From Robiginitomaculum sp. (lineage in GTDB: Bacteria; Pseudomonadota; Alphaproteobacteria; Caulobacterales; Maricaulaceae), in contig WFTT01000106.1 in assembly GCA_015485335.1 (NCBI GenBank), forward strand, positions 1-55,186: a stretch of 55,186 nucleotides of DNA, given 5' to 3'. A program made the position numbers and the translations under genes. Every line of letters begins with the position of its first letter. Within the stretch, counting starts at the first letter, position 1. This document shows positions 17,703 to 25,879 of the stretch, piece by piece. The notes under the pieces are model-generated. The model was not told the DNA's origin. It ran no database searches and saw nothing but the letters and a program-made list of their open reading frames with translations.

Positions 17703-18281
17703 TTACCCCATCGCTTTGATGCGTTCATAACAATGGCAGTCGGTCGTGTGGTCATTGACCATGCCGACGGCCTGCATGAAAGCATAGACGATCACGGGGC
17801 CGCAGAATTTAAAGCCGCGTTTTTTCAGATCCCTGGCTATGGTTTCTGATAATTCGGTTTTGGCGGGCACGTCGCTGATACTGGTCCAAGTATTCTGGAT
17901 CGGCTTGCCGTCGACAAAGTTCCACATATAGGTGGCAAAATCTTCGCCGTTTTCCGCCATATCCAGGTAAATCCGGGCACCATCTATGGCGGCCTTGCAT
18001 TTTAGGCGGCTGCGGATGATGCCAGGATTGCCCAAAAGGCGTTCCATATCCGCTTCGCCATAGGCGGCGACTTTGACCGGATCAAAGCCGTCAAAGGCCT
18101 CGCGAATGCTGTCCCGTTTACGCAAAATGGTAATCCATGACAGGCCGGCCTGCATGCCATCCAGCACCAGCTTTTCCCAAAGCGCACGGGGATCATATTC
18201 GGGCACGCCCCATTCGGTATCGTGATAATTGCAATAAAGAGGATCGTTCGGTGGCACCCATGTGCAGCGGGGCAGGGTCAT
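17703..18281 (-). CDS. tag: DNA-3-methyladenine glycosylase I
   Basis: Base-excision repair enzyme removing 3-methyladenine from alkylated DNA. About 192 residues from ATG 18281. The Tag fold is seen in NYHDTEWGVPEYDPRALWEKLVLDG near the N-terminus, and in GLSWITILRKRD. The zinc-snap residues are in place: Cys near residue 6, His in YHDTEWG, and His and Cys in NDHTTDCHC at the C-terminus. Its start overlaps the ygfZ stop (ATGA), so the two form an operon. Confidence 0.93.
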   Translation of the reverse strand: MTLPRCTWVPPNDPLYCNYHDTEWGVPEYDPRALWEKLVLDGMQAGLSWITILRKRDSIREAFDGFDPVKVAAYGEADMERLLGNPGIIRSRLKCKAAIDGARIYLDMAENGEDFATYMWNFVDGKPIQNTWTSISDVPAKTELSETIARDLKKRGFKFCGPVIVYAFMQAVGMVNDHTTDCHCYERIKAMG

Positions 18282-19081
18282 GATGTCTGTTCCGGTAGGG
18301 TGATGGTTACTGGGGTGCCATTGGCGGTAATCAGGGTGCAAGCTGCCAGCGCTTTTTCCAGCCGGTCGGTGCGCACCAGGGCCAGTGCCTGTTCAACCCC
18401 TGCCGCGGAGCGTACATCGCCAAGACGGGCATCACCGGCCATGATGATGGTGCCATTGGCCGGGGCCGGGCCATCAAAACGGGCCAGCGCCATGCGTTTG
18501 CGGATGGTGCCGCGCCGTTTCATGCGGCTGACCACTTCCTGGCCGACATAACAGCCTTTGCGAAAGGCCACGCCGTTTTGCAAATCCATATTGATGTCGG
18601 ATGCGAAGACTTCTTCCATGCCAAAATCGGCGCCCTGGTCCGGTACACAGGCGGCGATGCGGTCAGCCTCATAATCGGGCGCGGTGGGGGGCAAATCACC
18701 TTTGGGCAGAATGGTTCTATGGCCAAGATGGGGGGAGCGCGGATCGGCAAAACCGATGGTTTCATCGCCAAGGACGACCATATGATCTGCGCTCTGGTCC
18801 TCTATATCGATCTTGGCACGCAGGCGAAACATGCGCAGGCGGCGCATCAGATCAGCCGCCGTGTCGGCATGTACGTCCAGCCAATAGCCGCCGCCATCAC
18901 GATTACTGATGAAAAACGTATGCAATACTTTGCCCTGGGGACTAAGCAGCGCGGCGTAAACCAGGGCCTCTGTATCAAGGCGTGTAATGTCATTGGTGAT
19001 CAGACCTTGCAGGAAATCTCGGGCATCCTCGCCGGTAATGGCAAGGACGGAACGGGGGCGGGGGGGTGCGAAAGTGTTCAT
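18278..19081 (-). CDS. ygfZ: CAF17/YgfZ folate-binding iron-sulfur cluster assembly protein
   Basis: Tetrahydrofolate-dependent protein that supports maturation or repair of certain Fe-S enzymes. It resembles aminomethyltransferase GcvT. The diagnostic KGCYVGQE motif is present (about residue 180) in the block NGVAFRKGCYVGQEVVSRMK, and the N-terminal DARDFLQGLITNDI matches the family. Length of 267 residues is slightly short but complete. Translationally coupled to tag, and divergent from the dihydroorotase gene across 50 bases. Confidence 0.93.
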   Translation of the reverse strand: MNTFAPPRPRSVLAITGEDARDFLQGLITNDITRLDTEALVYAALLSPQGKVLHTFFISNRDGGGYWLDVHADTAADLMRRLRMFRLRAKIDIEDQSADHMVVLGDETIGFADPRSPHLGHRTILPKGDLPPTAPDYEADRIAACVPDQGADFGMEEVFASDINMDLQNGVAFRKGCYVGQEVVSRMKRRGTIRKRMALARFDGPAPANGTIIMAGDARLGDVRSAAGVEQALALVRTDRLEKALAACTLITANGTPVTITLPEQTS

Positions 19082-19131
19082 ATGGGTTATATTCGCTTTT
19101 CAATCCTGTTTCGCAAGGCGAGTCGCAACAA

Positions 19132-20463
19132 ATGTCTGAAACTTTTGATCTGCTCATTACCGGCGGCACGCTGGTCAATCATGATGGCATCGGGGCCGGC
19201 GATGTGGGGGTGCGGGACGGTAAAATCGTTGCCATTGGTGATCTGGGGCGGGCCGATGCGGATGAGCGCGTGGACGCCACCGGCCTGCATGTATTGCCCG
19301 GTGTGATCGATACCCAGGTGCATTTTCGCGAACCTGGGCCGACCCATAAGGAAGATCTGGAAAGTGGCTCTCGCGCCGCGGTGCTGGGCGGCGTGGTTGG
19401 GGTTTTTGAAATGCCCAATACCAGCCCCACCACCTCCAGCGTAGAGGCGCTGGAACATAAATTATCGCTGGCTAGAGGGCGCATGCATTGTGACCATGCG
19501 TTTTATGCCGGGGCGACGAACGACAATGCCGATGTGCTGCCCGATCTGGAACGCGTGCCCGGATGCGCCGGGGTGAAGGTGTTTATGGGGGCCTCTACTG
19601 GCTCGCTATTGGTGGCCGATGATGCGGGGGTGTCCCGGGTTCTGGCCACCATATCGCGCCGTGCTGCCTTTCATTGCGAAGATGAGATGCGCCTGAACGA
19701 TCGTAAAAAACTGGCCCGGGATGGGGACTGGACCTCGCACCCGGAGGTGCGTGACGCCAGGGCCGCTTTGCTGGCCACCCAGCGTCTGATCCGGCTGGCG
19801 CGTGAGGCCGGCAAGCGGGTGCATGTGCTGCACGTCTCAACGGGCGAAGAAATGGCCTTTTTGCAAGCGCAGAAAGATATCGCCACGGTGGAGGTGACAC
19901 CACAACACCTGACCCTGCGCGCGCCACAGTGTTATGAAACCATGTTCGGGCGGGCGCAGATGAACCCGCCCATTCGCACCAATGATCACCGTACCGCGCT
20001 GTGGAGTGCACTGCGGCTGGGACTGGTTGATGTGATCGGTTCGGACCATGCGCCCCACACCTTGGAAGAGAAGGCAAAGCCTTACCCTGCCTCGCCTTCG
20101 GGCATGCCGGGGGTGCAAAGTCTGGTGCCGATCATGCTGGATCACGTCAATAAAGGGCGATTGACCTTACAGCGCTTTGTGGACTTGACCAGTGCCGGGC
20201 CAAAACGCATTTTTGGCCTGGCGGGCAAAGGGCGCATGGCGGTGGGGTATGATGCCGACTTCACCCTGGTGGATATGAAGGCGGTGCGCGAAATCACCGA
20301 TGCGGACAGTGCCAGCAAAAGCGGCTGGACGCCGTTTGATGGCAAAACCGTTACCGGCTGGCCGATGGCAACCATTATTCGTGGCCGGTGTGTTATGCGC
20401 GACGGGGCACTGGAAAATGAAGGCCAGGGCAAACCCATCCATTTTGAAGAAGCGCTGGCATAA
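19132..20463 (+). CDS. pyrC: Dihydroorotase (probable catalytic copy)
   Basis: Amidohydrolase catalysing cyclisation of carbamoyl aspartate to dihydroorotate in pyrimidine synthesis; 443 residues. The metal-site motif reads DTQVHFREPG at residues 60-69, so the first His of the usual HxH is Gln. I recall the same Q in related alphaproteobacterial dihydroorotases. Other ligands are intact: Lys149 in GVKVFMGAS (carboxylated Lys), His181 in FHCEDE, LHVSTGEE and SDHAPH. ATG 19132 starts just before the first beta strand. It is unlinked to pyrB, which has its own degenerate partner at 28705. An allantoinase or hydantoinase-like activity is less likely. Confidence 0.85.
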   Translation: MSETFDLLITGGTLVNHDGIGAGDVGVRDGKIVAIGDLGRADADERVDATGLHVLPGVIDTQVHFREPGPTHKEDLESGSRAAVLGGVVGVFEMPNTSPTTSSVEALEHKLSLARGRMHCDHAFYAGATNDNADVLPDLERVPGCAGVKVFMGASTGSLLVADDAGVSRVLATISRRAAFHCEDEMRLNDRKKLARDGDWTSHPEVRDARAALLATQRLIRLAREAGKRVHVLHVSTGEEMAFLQAQKDIATVEVTPQHLTLRAPQCYETMFGRAQMNPPIRTNDHRTALWSALRLGLVDVIGSDHAPHTLEEKAKPYPASPSGMPGVQSLVPIMLDHVNKGRLTLQRFVDLTSAGPKRIFGLAGKGRMAVGYDADFTLVDMKAVREITDADSASKSGWTPFDGKTVTGWPMATIIRGRCVMRDGALENEGQGKPIHFEEALA

Positions 20464-20552
20464 AAATAATCATAAAAATGGATTTGCCGAAGGAGCGGTT
20501 TTGGGCTATTCAACCTATGGGGGTCAGGAACGTTCCTGACAGGAGAAAAAGA

Positions 20553-20918
20553 ATGAAATATAAACTTACCACTGCATCCATGATTATGGCATTGGCGTTT
20601 TCCGGGACAGCCATTGCCGGGTCTATGGACGAAGACATGCATGGCGTTTGCATGAAAGACAAAGCCAATTCGGACGAAAACTGTTCTTGCGCTGTTGATC
20701 TGGTGAAGTCTCATATGGAGGCTGATGACTATACCTTGTTGCATGCTATGGCGACCACCGAAGAAGGTAGTGATGAGCGCAATGCCAAGCTGGCTGCATT
20801 GGGTGCAACACCTGAAAAAATGCAGGCCATGAGCGAAAAATTTGGCGCTATGGGTGGCGATTTGAAGTCGAAATGCAATATCACCATCAATAATAATGAT
20901 GGAGAAAGCGCGGGTTAA
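20553..20918 (+). CDS. Small secreted protein, function unknown
   Basis: Precursor of 121 residues with a clear Sec signal peptide (MKYKLTTASMIMALAFSGTA, cleavage near AIA-GS at residue 22). The mature part is acidic and mostly helical, with Cys residues in GVCMKD and ENCSCAVDLV and one near the C-terminus (KSKCNITINN), suggesting periplasmic disulfides. Start chosen for AGGAGAAAAAG just upstream. It is followed by a strong terminator and is probably monocistronic. No family recognised. Confidence 0.8.
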   Translation: MKYKLTTASMIMALAFSGTAIAGSMDEDMHGVCMKDKANSDENCSCAVDLVKSHMEADDYTLLHAMATTEEGSDERNAKLAALGATPEKMQAMSEKFGAMGGDLKSKCNITINNNDGESAG

Positions 20919-20946
20919 CACCTTGTTCCTATTCAATAAAATGAAC

Positions 20947-20978
20947 GGCCGGAGGTTTTCCCCTCCGGCCTTTTTATT
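20947..20978 (+). terminator. Rho-independent terminator
   Basis: Nine-pair stem GGCCGGAGG / CCTCCGGCC with loop TTTTCC, followed by TTTTTATTT. It lies 29 bases after the small secreted protein gene. An A-poor left side makes it one-directional (plus strand). Confidence 0.9.
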
Positions 20979-20986
20979 TGATCGAC

Positions 20987-21247
20987 CTAATTAACCGGGC
21001 CCTGGCGCATGGAAAATTCGCCCCGGCGAACCCGGGCCGGCAGGCGGTTGGCCATCTCGGCCACAATGTCTTCCCCATAGACATCAATCAGGTCCGCGAA
21101 AGCTGCGAAAATGGCCGACGTGGCGATTTGTTCCGGAGCGCACCCGCGCACCAGTGCCGTATCCCAGGCATCCAGAATTAAATCCAGTGCCTGATCTTTT
21201 TGCTCGTTCTTTGGTAATTCAGCTACAGCTTCGCCTCTGGCGCGCAT
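20987..21247 (-). CDS. Conserved hypothetical protein (86 aa)
   Basis: Small soluble helical protein with a central ALDLILDAWDTALVRG...IATSAIFAAFADLIDVYGED block and a C-terminal LPARVRRGEF. The pattern resembles uncharacterised short alphaproteobacterial proteins as I recall them, with no known function. No signal or membrane segment. Its stop lies close after the terminator of the convergent small secreted protein gene. Confidence 0.7.
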   Translation of the reverse strand: MRARGEAVAELPKNEQKDQALDLILDAWDTALVRGCAPEQIATSAIFAAFADLIDVYGEDIVAEMANRLPARVRRGEFSMRQGPVN

Positions 21248-21316
21248 TGCCCCACCCCTTGTTATCCATTCACCTGTCCGGGCGATTTTTCGCCTCTTGA
21301 CGGTTATGGATATAAC

Positions 21317-21721
21317 TCAATGTAGATAAGGATCTGCTAACGCGGTCGTTAAAAATTGACCTTGTTCTGCTTTTAGGCGTTTTTGCGCCATGATCTGGCT
21401 TACCGTGCGTGGTGTGCAGCGGGGAAATTCGCGTTTTTGCTGGCGAAAGCCATGGTTGAACGCCGCGACCAGATCCTCGCGTTCATAGGCGCTAAGGGGT
21501 TCTAATTGCAGCATTTCTGCCATGCGTTCCCGCCAGCTCTGATCCAGACGCCCGGAACAGGTGATGGTCAGATAGTGCATAGCCCCCAGCGTATCAGCCA
21601 GAAACAGGCGATTACGGGCGGTATCTGGCGGGCGCTGAATTGCGGGCTTGTCCCGGGCCAGGGCAGGGGCCGTGCTCATGCCCAAAAGGGCAAGCAAGAA
21701 AACGCAAAGCCCTTTATACAT
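21317..21721 (-). CDS. TIGR02301-like periplasmic protein
   Basis: Precursor of 134 residues from ATG 21721 with a signal peptide (MYKGLCVFLLALLGM..APALA). The body carries the pattern L.LADTLGAMHYL..TCSG...SWRERM.EML and AAFNHGFR..K..FP.CT, which fits the alphaproteobacterial family TIGR02301 (function unknown). Two Cys flank the domain and could pair. The start overlaps the stop of the upstream Imm-like gene by 8 bases, so the two are coupled. Confidence 0.75.
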   Translation of the reverse strand: MYKGLCVFLLALLGMSTAPALARDKPAIQRPPDTARNRLFLADTLGAMHYLTITCSGRLDQSWRERMAEMLQLEPLSAYEREDLVAAFNHGFRQQKREFPRCTPRTVSQIMAQKRLKAEQGQFLTTALADPYLH

Positions 21722-21893
21722 AATACCGGCGAATGCTGGTAAATGACCAGATAAAGGCCACAATCCAGCCTATGAAGGTCCAGCCCAGCAACACGTTCAA
21801 TAAAAAGATAGCGCCCGCATTATGATGACCGCGGATCAGGGCAATAATCCAGGGCAAAAAATAGAGCAATAGTGGAACAAGAGCGAATTCCAT
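21714..21893 (-). CDS. Superinfection-immunity (Imm)-family small membrane protein
   Basis: 59-residue protein with two membrane segments: LVPLLLYFLPWIIALIRGHH, and FLLNVLLGWTFIGWIVAFIW followed by SFTS. The GHHN...LNVLLGWT.IGWI.A.IWS signature is that of the T4 Imm-like family, widespread in bacterial chromosomes with unknown cellular role. ATG 21893 was preferred because both helices follow directly. No phage genes are nearby, so a phage origin is not supported. Confidence 0.75.
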   Translation of the reverse strand: MEFALVPLLLYFLPWIIALIRGHHNAGAIFLLNVLLGWTFIGWIVAFIWSFTSIRRYYV

Positions 21894-22019
21894 CGCGGTT
21901 CTCCAGTATCTATTGCCCCTCAGCAGAATCAATATAGGCGCGCGGTCCGCTCGCGTAAAGGTGAATGGTTCGTGTTTGCGCAATGTCTTAAACTCGCCTG
22001 CTAAAGTTGAGAGATCGCC

Positions 22020-23000
22020 ATGCGCATTTTTGCCCTGTTTGTTTTTCTGTTTGGTTTGGCTGGCGCCCCAGCACTCGCCGGCCCGCCCAGTAAAATTATG
22101 AAGGCGTGGCCAAAAACCGATTTTGAACGTGCCAGTATCGATTTTTCATCGATTATGGCCGGCGGACCACCAAAAGATGGCATCCCCTCCATTGATCAGC
22201 CTAAATTTATACCGGTTTCGGCCTCGGATCTGCCGGGCAATGAGCCGGTGGTCGGCCTGGTGGTCAATGGGGTGGCGCGGGCTTATCCCTTGCGTATTTT
22301 GACCTGGCACGAAATCGTCAATGATGAGATAGGCAATGTGCCGGTAATCGTTACCTATTGCCCCTTGTGTAATTCAGCCATCGTGTATGACCGCCGGATC
22401 AAGGGGGCCAAAGGCGCCCCGACCTTTGGTACGTCGGGCATGTTGCGAAATTCAAACCTGATTATGTATGACCGGCAGAGCGAAACCTGGTGGCAGCAAT
22501 TTACCGGCAATGCCATTGTCGGCCGGTTCAACAAAACCAAATTAAAAACCTTGCCATCGCGTCTGGAATCCTTTGCAGGCTTTAAAAAACGCTTTCCCAA
22601 GGGGCAGGTGCTGATCCCCAACGACCCCAAGGCGCGTCCCTATGGCCGCAACCCCTATGCCGGTTATGACAGCGCGGTAAAGCCGTTTTTATATCGTGGG
22701 GATTTGCCCAAAAACATAGAACCGATGATGCGCGTGGTGGTGGTGGATGATACCGCCTATGGTCTGAACCTTATTCGGGACCGACAAAGCCTGACCGATG
22801 GGGATATACGGCTGCGCTATGAAGGAGATCATGCCTCGGCACTGGACCAGAAAAGCATTAAAGATAGCCGCCCGGTGCCTGGGGTTTCGGTGCAAAAACG
22901 CAGGCCGGATGGGGATTGGGAAGAGGTCCCCTATGATGTCACCTTTGCCTTTGTATTTCATGCCTTTAAGCCAAAAGGGAAATGGAAACTGACGCCATAA
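22020..23000 (+). CDS. DUF3179-domain exported protein
   Basis: 326 residues with an N-terminal signal peptide (MRIFALFVFLFGLAGAPALA). The DUF3179 hallmark is VTYCPLCNSAIVYDRR with two close Cys, preceded by AYPLRILTWHEIVND and followed by FGTSGMLRNSNLIMYDR and WWQQFTGNAIVG. The family is of unknown function; the Cys-pair motif suggests a metal or redox site, but this is inference. ATG 22020 follows GAGAG. Monocistronic by spacing. Confidence 0.88.
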   Translation: MRIFALFVFLFGLAGAPALAGPPSKIMKAWPKTDFERASIDFSSIMAGGPPKDGIPSIDQPKFIPVSASDLPGNEPVVGLVVNGVARAYPLRILTWHEIVNDEIGNVPVIVTYCPLCNSAIVYDRRIKGAKGAPTFGTSGMLRNSNLIMYDRQSETWWQQFTGNAIVGRFNKTKLKTLPSRLESFAGFKKRFPKGQVLIPNDPKARPYGRNPYAGYDSAVKPFLYRGDLPKNIEPMMRVVVVDDTAYGLNLIRDRQSLTDGDIRLRYEGDHASALDQKSIKDSRPVPGVSVQKRRPDGDWEEVPYDVTFAFVFHAFKPKGKWKLTP

Positions 23001-23070
23001 CCTGAGCGAATAATCTGGTGAATGATGATTTTTTGTTGCACTGCGCCATTTGGCGATTTATGCCCTGTGC

Positions 23071-23520
23071 ATGGATACGAAAAACACTGTGCAACCACCC
23101 GCGGACTATGAGCAATGGTCCAATGAGGACCGTTTTGAACACATAAACGGGCCTATTTTTATCCACAAGGACCACAAGCCGGAGCCGGGGCGTGGGCTGA
23201 TTACCTTTTATGCCCAGAAAAAGCATTGCAATGGTGGTGGGGCAGTGCATGGCGGCATGTTGATGACCTTTGCCGACAGCGCTCTGTTCGCCATATCCAA
23301 ACATGCCTTTGAGGGGGATCACGGGGTTACCGTGACCATGAATAACGAGTTCGTTTCGGCCGCCTGGCCGGGGGAATGGATCGAAGCCGAAGGCGAATTG
23401 GTACGTAAAACCAAATCTGGCCTGATGTTTGTGCGCGGCCGGTTATTTTGTGGTGATAAAACGATTTTGCTGTTTTCAGGATTGCTGAAACGGATCGAGA
23501 CCAAGGGCATGAAGGCCTAG
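23071..23520 (+). CDS. PaaI-family hotdog-fold thioesterase
   Basis: Acyl-CoA thioesterase-like protein of about 149 residues. The hotdog signature is GGGAVHGGMLMTFADSALF, where the His-Gly-Gly loop and Asp form the active site, followed by VTVTMNNEFVSAAWPGEWIEAEGEL. The substrate is probably an aromatic or medium-chain acyl-CoA by family, not provable here. The start at 23071 is uncertain because upstream in-frame starts exist. The stop overlaps the convergent DUF202 gene by 4 bases. Confidence 0.82.
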   Translation: MDTKNTVQPPADYEQWSNEDRFEHINGPIFIHKDHKPEPGRGLITFYAQKKHCNGGGAVHGGMLMTFADSALFAISKHAFEGDHGVTVTMNNEFVSAAWPGEWIEAEGELVRKTKSGLMFVRGRLFCGDKTILLFSGLLKRIETKGMKA

Positions 23521-23897
23521 CCGGTCATCATCCAGATCGCCAATAATGCAAAGCCAGAACAGATCACCAAAAAGCCACTGATGGACAGGACGATTTGGTG
23601 CGGGATGAGCGCTATATCCAGATTCTTTAGCTTCTTGCACAACCCCGTATAGCGCCACGCCGCCAAGATAAACGAGAGCGCGGCCAGCAAAATCAGTAAT
23701 GATGCGATGGCTCGTACCGTCCAAACGGGTACGGTATGGTCGATGAATTTTGCCACGCCCAGCGCGGCGGCCAGACTGGCCAGCCCGGTACGCACCCATG
23801 CGGCATAAGTGCGTTCACTGGCCAGGGCCGTGCGGTCCTGGGCCAGCTCTTCGCGAGGACCTATTGATGGTGCTGGTCTTTGCTCTGTTGGCGTCAT
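23517..23897 (-). CDS. DUF202 (YidH-like) inner-membrane protein
   Basis: 126 residues with a soluble head containing the DUF202 signature LAQDRTALASERTYAAWVRTGLASLA and three hydrophobic helices (about residues 40-55, 63-80 and 100-122). Function unknown in the family. It starts one base after the gatB stop and is co-directional, so it is the last gene of the gat transcript. Confidence 0.85.
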   Translation of the reverse strand: MTPTEQRPAPSIGPREELAQDRTALASERTYAAWVRTGLASLAAALGVAKFIDHTVPVWTVRAIASLLILLAALSFILAAWRYTGLCKKLKNLDIALIPHQIVLSISGFLVICSGFALLAIWMMTG

Positions 23898-23898
23898 C

Positions 23899-25377
23899 CT
23901 AGTCCAGTAATTTTTCGCGCAAAATTTTGTTCACCGCCTGGGGATTGGCCTTGCCCTGGCTGGCTTGCATCACCTGGCCAACAAACCATCCAAGGGTTTT
24001 TGGCTTGTCCTTGACCTTGGCGGCCTGATCGGGATTGGCGGCGATAATCTCGTCAATCATGGCTTCAATCGCGCCGGTGTCGGTGACCTGTTTCAGGCCG
24101 CGTTCTTCCACAATGGCTTCGGGTTCGCCACCCTCAGTCCAGCAGATTTCAAACACCTGTTTGGCGATTTTGCCAGAGATCACGTCGTTGGAAATCATGG
24201 ACACAATGGCGCAATTTGCCGCCGCCGAAACCGGGCAGTCGGTAATCTCCACATTTTCCTTGTTCAGCTTGCCAAAGACTTCGTTCAGCACCCAGTTGGC
24301 AGAGAGCTTCTTGTCATTGCCTTTGGCCACCTCTTCATAATAGGCCGCTTTTTCACGATCACTGACCAGAACGCTGGCATCATATTCGGAGAGGCCAAAA
24401 TCCTTCACATAGCGGATTTTCTTTTCGTCCGGCAATTCCGGCAGGTCTGCCTTGATGCGTGCCAGCCAGTCTTCGCTGAGCTTTACCGGCAGCAAATCCG
24501 GGTCGGGAAAATAGCGGTAATCATGGGCATCTTCCTTGGAGCGCATGGTTCGCGTTTCACCGGTGTCGGTGTTAAAGAGGCGGGTTTCCTGATCTACCGT
24601 GCCGCCATCTTCGATGATCTGGATCTGGCGACGGGCTTCATATTCAATGGCTTGCTGGATAAAGCGCATGGAGTTCAGATTCTTGATCTCGCATCGCGTG
24701 CCTAGCTCGCCGCCCGGGCGGCGCACCGAGACATTCACATCGGCGCGCAAATTACCCTTTTCCATATCGCCATCACAGGTGCCCAAATATCGCACCAAGG
24801 ATCGCAATTTACGCACATAGCCAGCCGCTTCACGGGCCGAGCGCATATCGGGTTTGGAAACGATTTCCATTAAGGCCACGCCGCAACGGTTCAGGTCCAC
24901 ATAGGTGGCATTGGGATCCAGATCATGGATGGACTTGCCCGCATCCTGTTCCAGGTGCAGGCGCTCAATACCCACCGTGATGCTGTCCCCATCATCCAGT
25001 TCCACCAACATTTCGCCTTCACCAACGATAGGGTGGTAAAGCTGGCTGATCTGATAGCCCTGGGGCAAATCAGGGTAAAAATAATTTTTGCGATCAAAAC
25101 GCGAAAAGGCGTTGATTTGCGCCTTCAGGCCCATGCCGGTGCGCACCGCCTGTTCCACGCAATACTCGTTCAGTACCGGCAACATGCCGGGCATGGCCGC
25201 ATCGACCAAAGACACCTGGGTATTTGGCTCGGCACCATATTCGGTGGCCGCCCCGGAAAAAAGCTTGGCCTTGGAGGCCACTTGCGCATGGATTTCCAGC
25301 CCGATGATGATTTCCCAATCCCCGGTATCGGTGGTGATCCAGTCTGATTTGTCGGCTACACGTTCCGCAGTAAACAT
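23899..25377 (-). CDS. gatB: Asp-tRNA(Asn)/Glu-tRNA(Gln) amidotransferase subunit B
   Basis: 492-residue subunit of GatCAB that phosphorylates the misacylated tRNA for amidation to Asn/Gln-tRNA. Seen: [48 protein letters not shown] and [23 protein letters not shown] in the cradle domain, and a C-terminal YqeY-like helical tail ending in KILREKLLD. The start is ATG 25377. The usual tight gatA-gatB junction is broken here by a 502-base stretch carrying a DUF559 gene and repeats. Confidence 0.96.
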   Translation of the reverse strand: MFTAERVADKSDWITTDTGDWEIIIGLEIHAQVASKAKLFSGAATEYGAEPNTQVSLVDAAMPGMLPVLNEYCVEQAVRTGMGLKAQINAFSRFDRKNYFYPDLPQGYQISQLYHPIVGEGEMLVELDDGDSITVGIERLHLEQDAGKSIHDLDPNATYVDLNRCGVALMEIVSKPDMRSAREAAGYVRKLRSLVRYLGTCDGDMEKGNLRADVNVSVRRPGGELGTRCEIKNLNSMRFIQQAIEYEARRQIQIIEDGGTVDQETRLFNTDTGETRTMRSKEDAHDYRYFPDPDLLPVKLSEDWLARIKADLPELPDEKKIRYVKDFGLSEYDASVLVSDREKAAYYEEVAKGNDKKLSANWVLNEVFGKLNKENVEITDCPVSAAANCAIVSMISNDVISGKIAKQVFEICWTEGGEPEAIVEERGLKQVTDTGAIEAMIDEIIAANPDQAAKVKDKPKTLGWFVGQVMQASQGKANPQAVNKILREKLLD

Positions 25378-25402
25378 TTTTTCCCGTCTTTCTTCTTTTA
25401 AT

Positions 25403-25449
25403 CCTCCCCCTTCATGGGGGAGGTGGGCGTGTTGCGCCCGGAGGGGGTG
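25403..25449. repeat. Left inverted repeat of DUF559 element
   Basis: Double hairpin: CCTCCCCC-TTCAT-GGGGGAGG (25403-25423), then GGGCG-TGTTG-CGCCC (25425-25439), then GAGGGGGTG. The reverse complement of the unit at 25790-25837 has the same order and spacing, so the two copies face each other around the DUF559 gene. The 3' end of that gene reads into this copy. Confidence 0.85.
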
Positions 25450-25798
25450 TTGAGGAAAGGGTATCCAGAATTCTTTCCAATACGCCCTCTATGTTTTCAT
25501 CAATCTCATTGTTCCAAAATCGTAAAACCGTAAACTCTTCAGAATTCAATTTAGCGTCTCTTGTAATATCCCGTTTTTGATGATCATCCTGATTATGTTG
25601 ACTACCGTCGATTTCAATAACCAGTTTTGATCCATAGCAGACAAAATCAAGAATATAGTCCTGAAACGGTACTTGGCGACGGAAGCGATGCCCTTGTTTT
25701 CTCAAAGTTTTTAAATGCACCCATAGTTTAACTTCCTGTTCGGTCATAGTCTTGCGCATAGCTCGCGCCAGATATGTTAACCGGTGTGTCACCCCCAC
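25412..25798 (-). CDS. DUF559-domain (Vsr-like) endonuclease
   Basis: Putative small nuclease, up to 128 residues, of the PD-(D/E)XK-like DUF559 family related to very-short-patch repair endonucleases. Core seen: [20 protein letters not shown], then [19 protein letters not shown] (acidic D and E-x-D) and [19 protein letters not shown]. The C-terminal dozen residues (Pro-rich, [13 protein letters not shown]) are encoded by the flanking repeat. The start is uncertain: GTG 25798 lies inside the right repeat, while ATG 25759 or 25747 lie outside. The gene is markedly more AT-rich than gatA/gatB, which with the repeats suggests an acquired unit. Confidence 0.85.
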   Translation of the reverse strand: MGVTHRLTYLARAMRKTMTEQEVKLWVHLKTLRKQGHRFRRQVPFQDYILDFVCYGSKLVIEIDGSQHNQDDHQKRDITRDAKLNSEEFTVLRFWNNEIDENIEGVLERILDTLSSTPPPGATRPPPP

Positions 25799-25837
25799 CG
25801 TCCCCTGACGGGGACACCTCCCCCATCCAGGGGGAGG
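25790..25837. repeat. Right inverted repeat of DUF559 element
   Basis: CACCCCC, then hairpin GTCCCC-TGAC-GGGGAC (25800-25815), then hairpin CCTCCCCC-ATCCA-GGGGGAGG (25817-25837). It is the opposite-orientation partner of 25403-25449: outer hairpin stems are identical, inner hairpin bases differ but pairing is kept. The element as bounded is 25403-25837, 435 bases. Confidence 0.85.
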
Positions 25838-25879
25838 ATAAAAAGACAGAAGAGGTGCTGCCTAGACATTTTCGTTCCC

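Noticed and set aside
21714-21893. Phage remnant, because of the superinfection-immunity-like protein
   Set aside because: The family is common in chromosomes, and no integrase, attachment site or phage structural gene is present.
25412-25798. Restriction-modification or defence island
   Set aside because: There is a single DUF559 gene without methyltransferase, helicase or other defence genes; the flanks are housekeeping gat genes.
25403-25837. CRISPR or IS element
   Set aside because: The repeats are an inverted pair, not a spaced direct array; there is no transposase and no visible target-site duplication.
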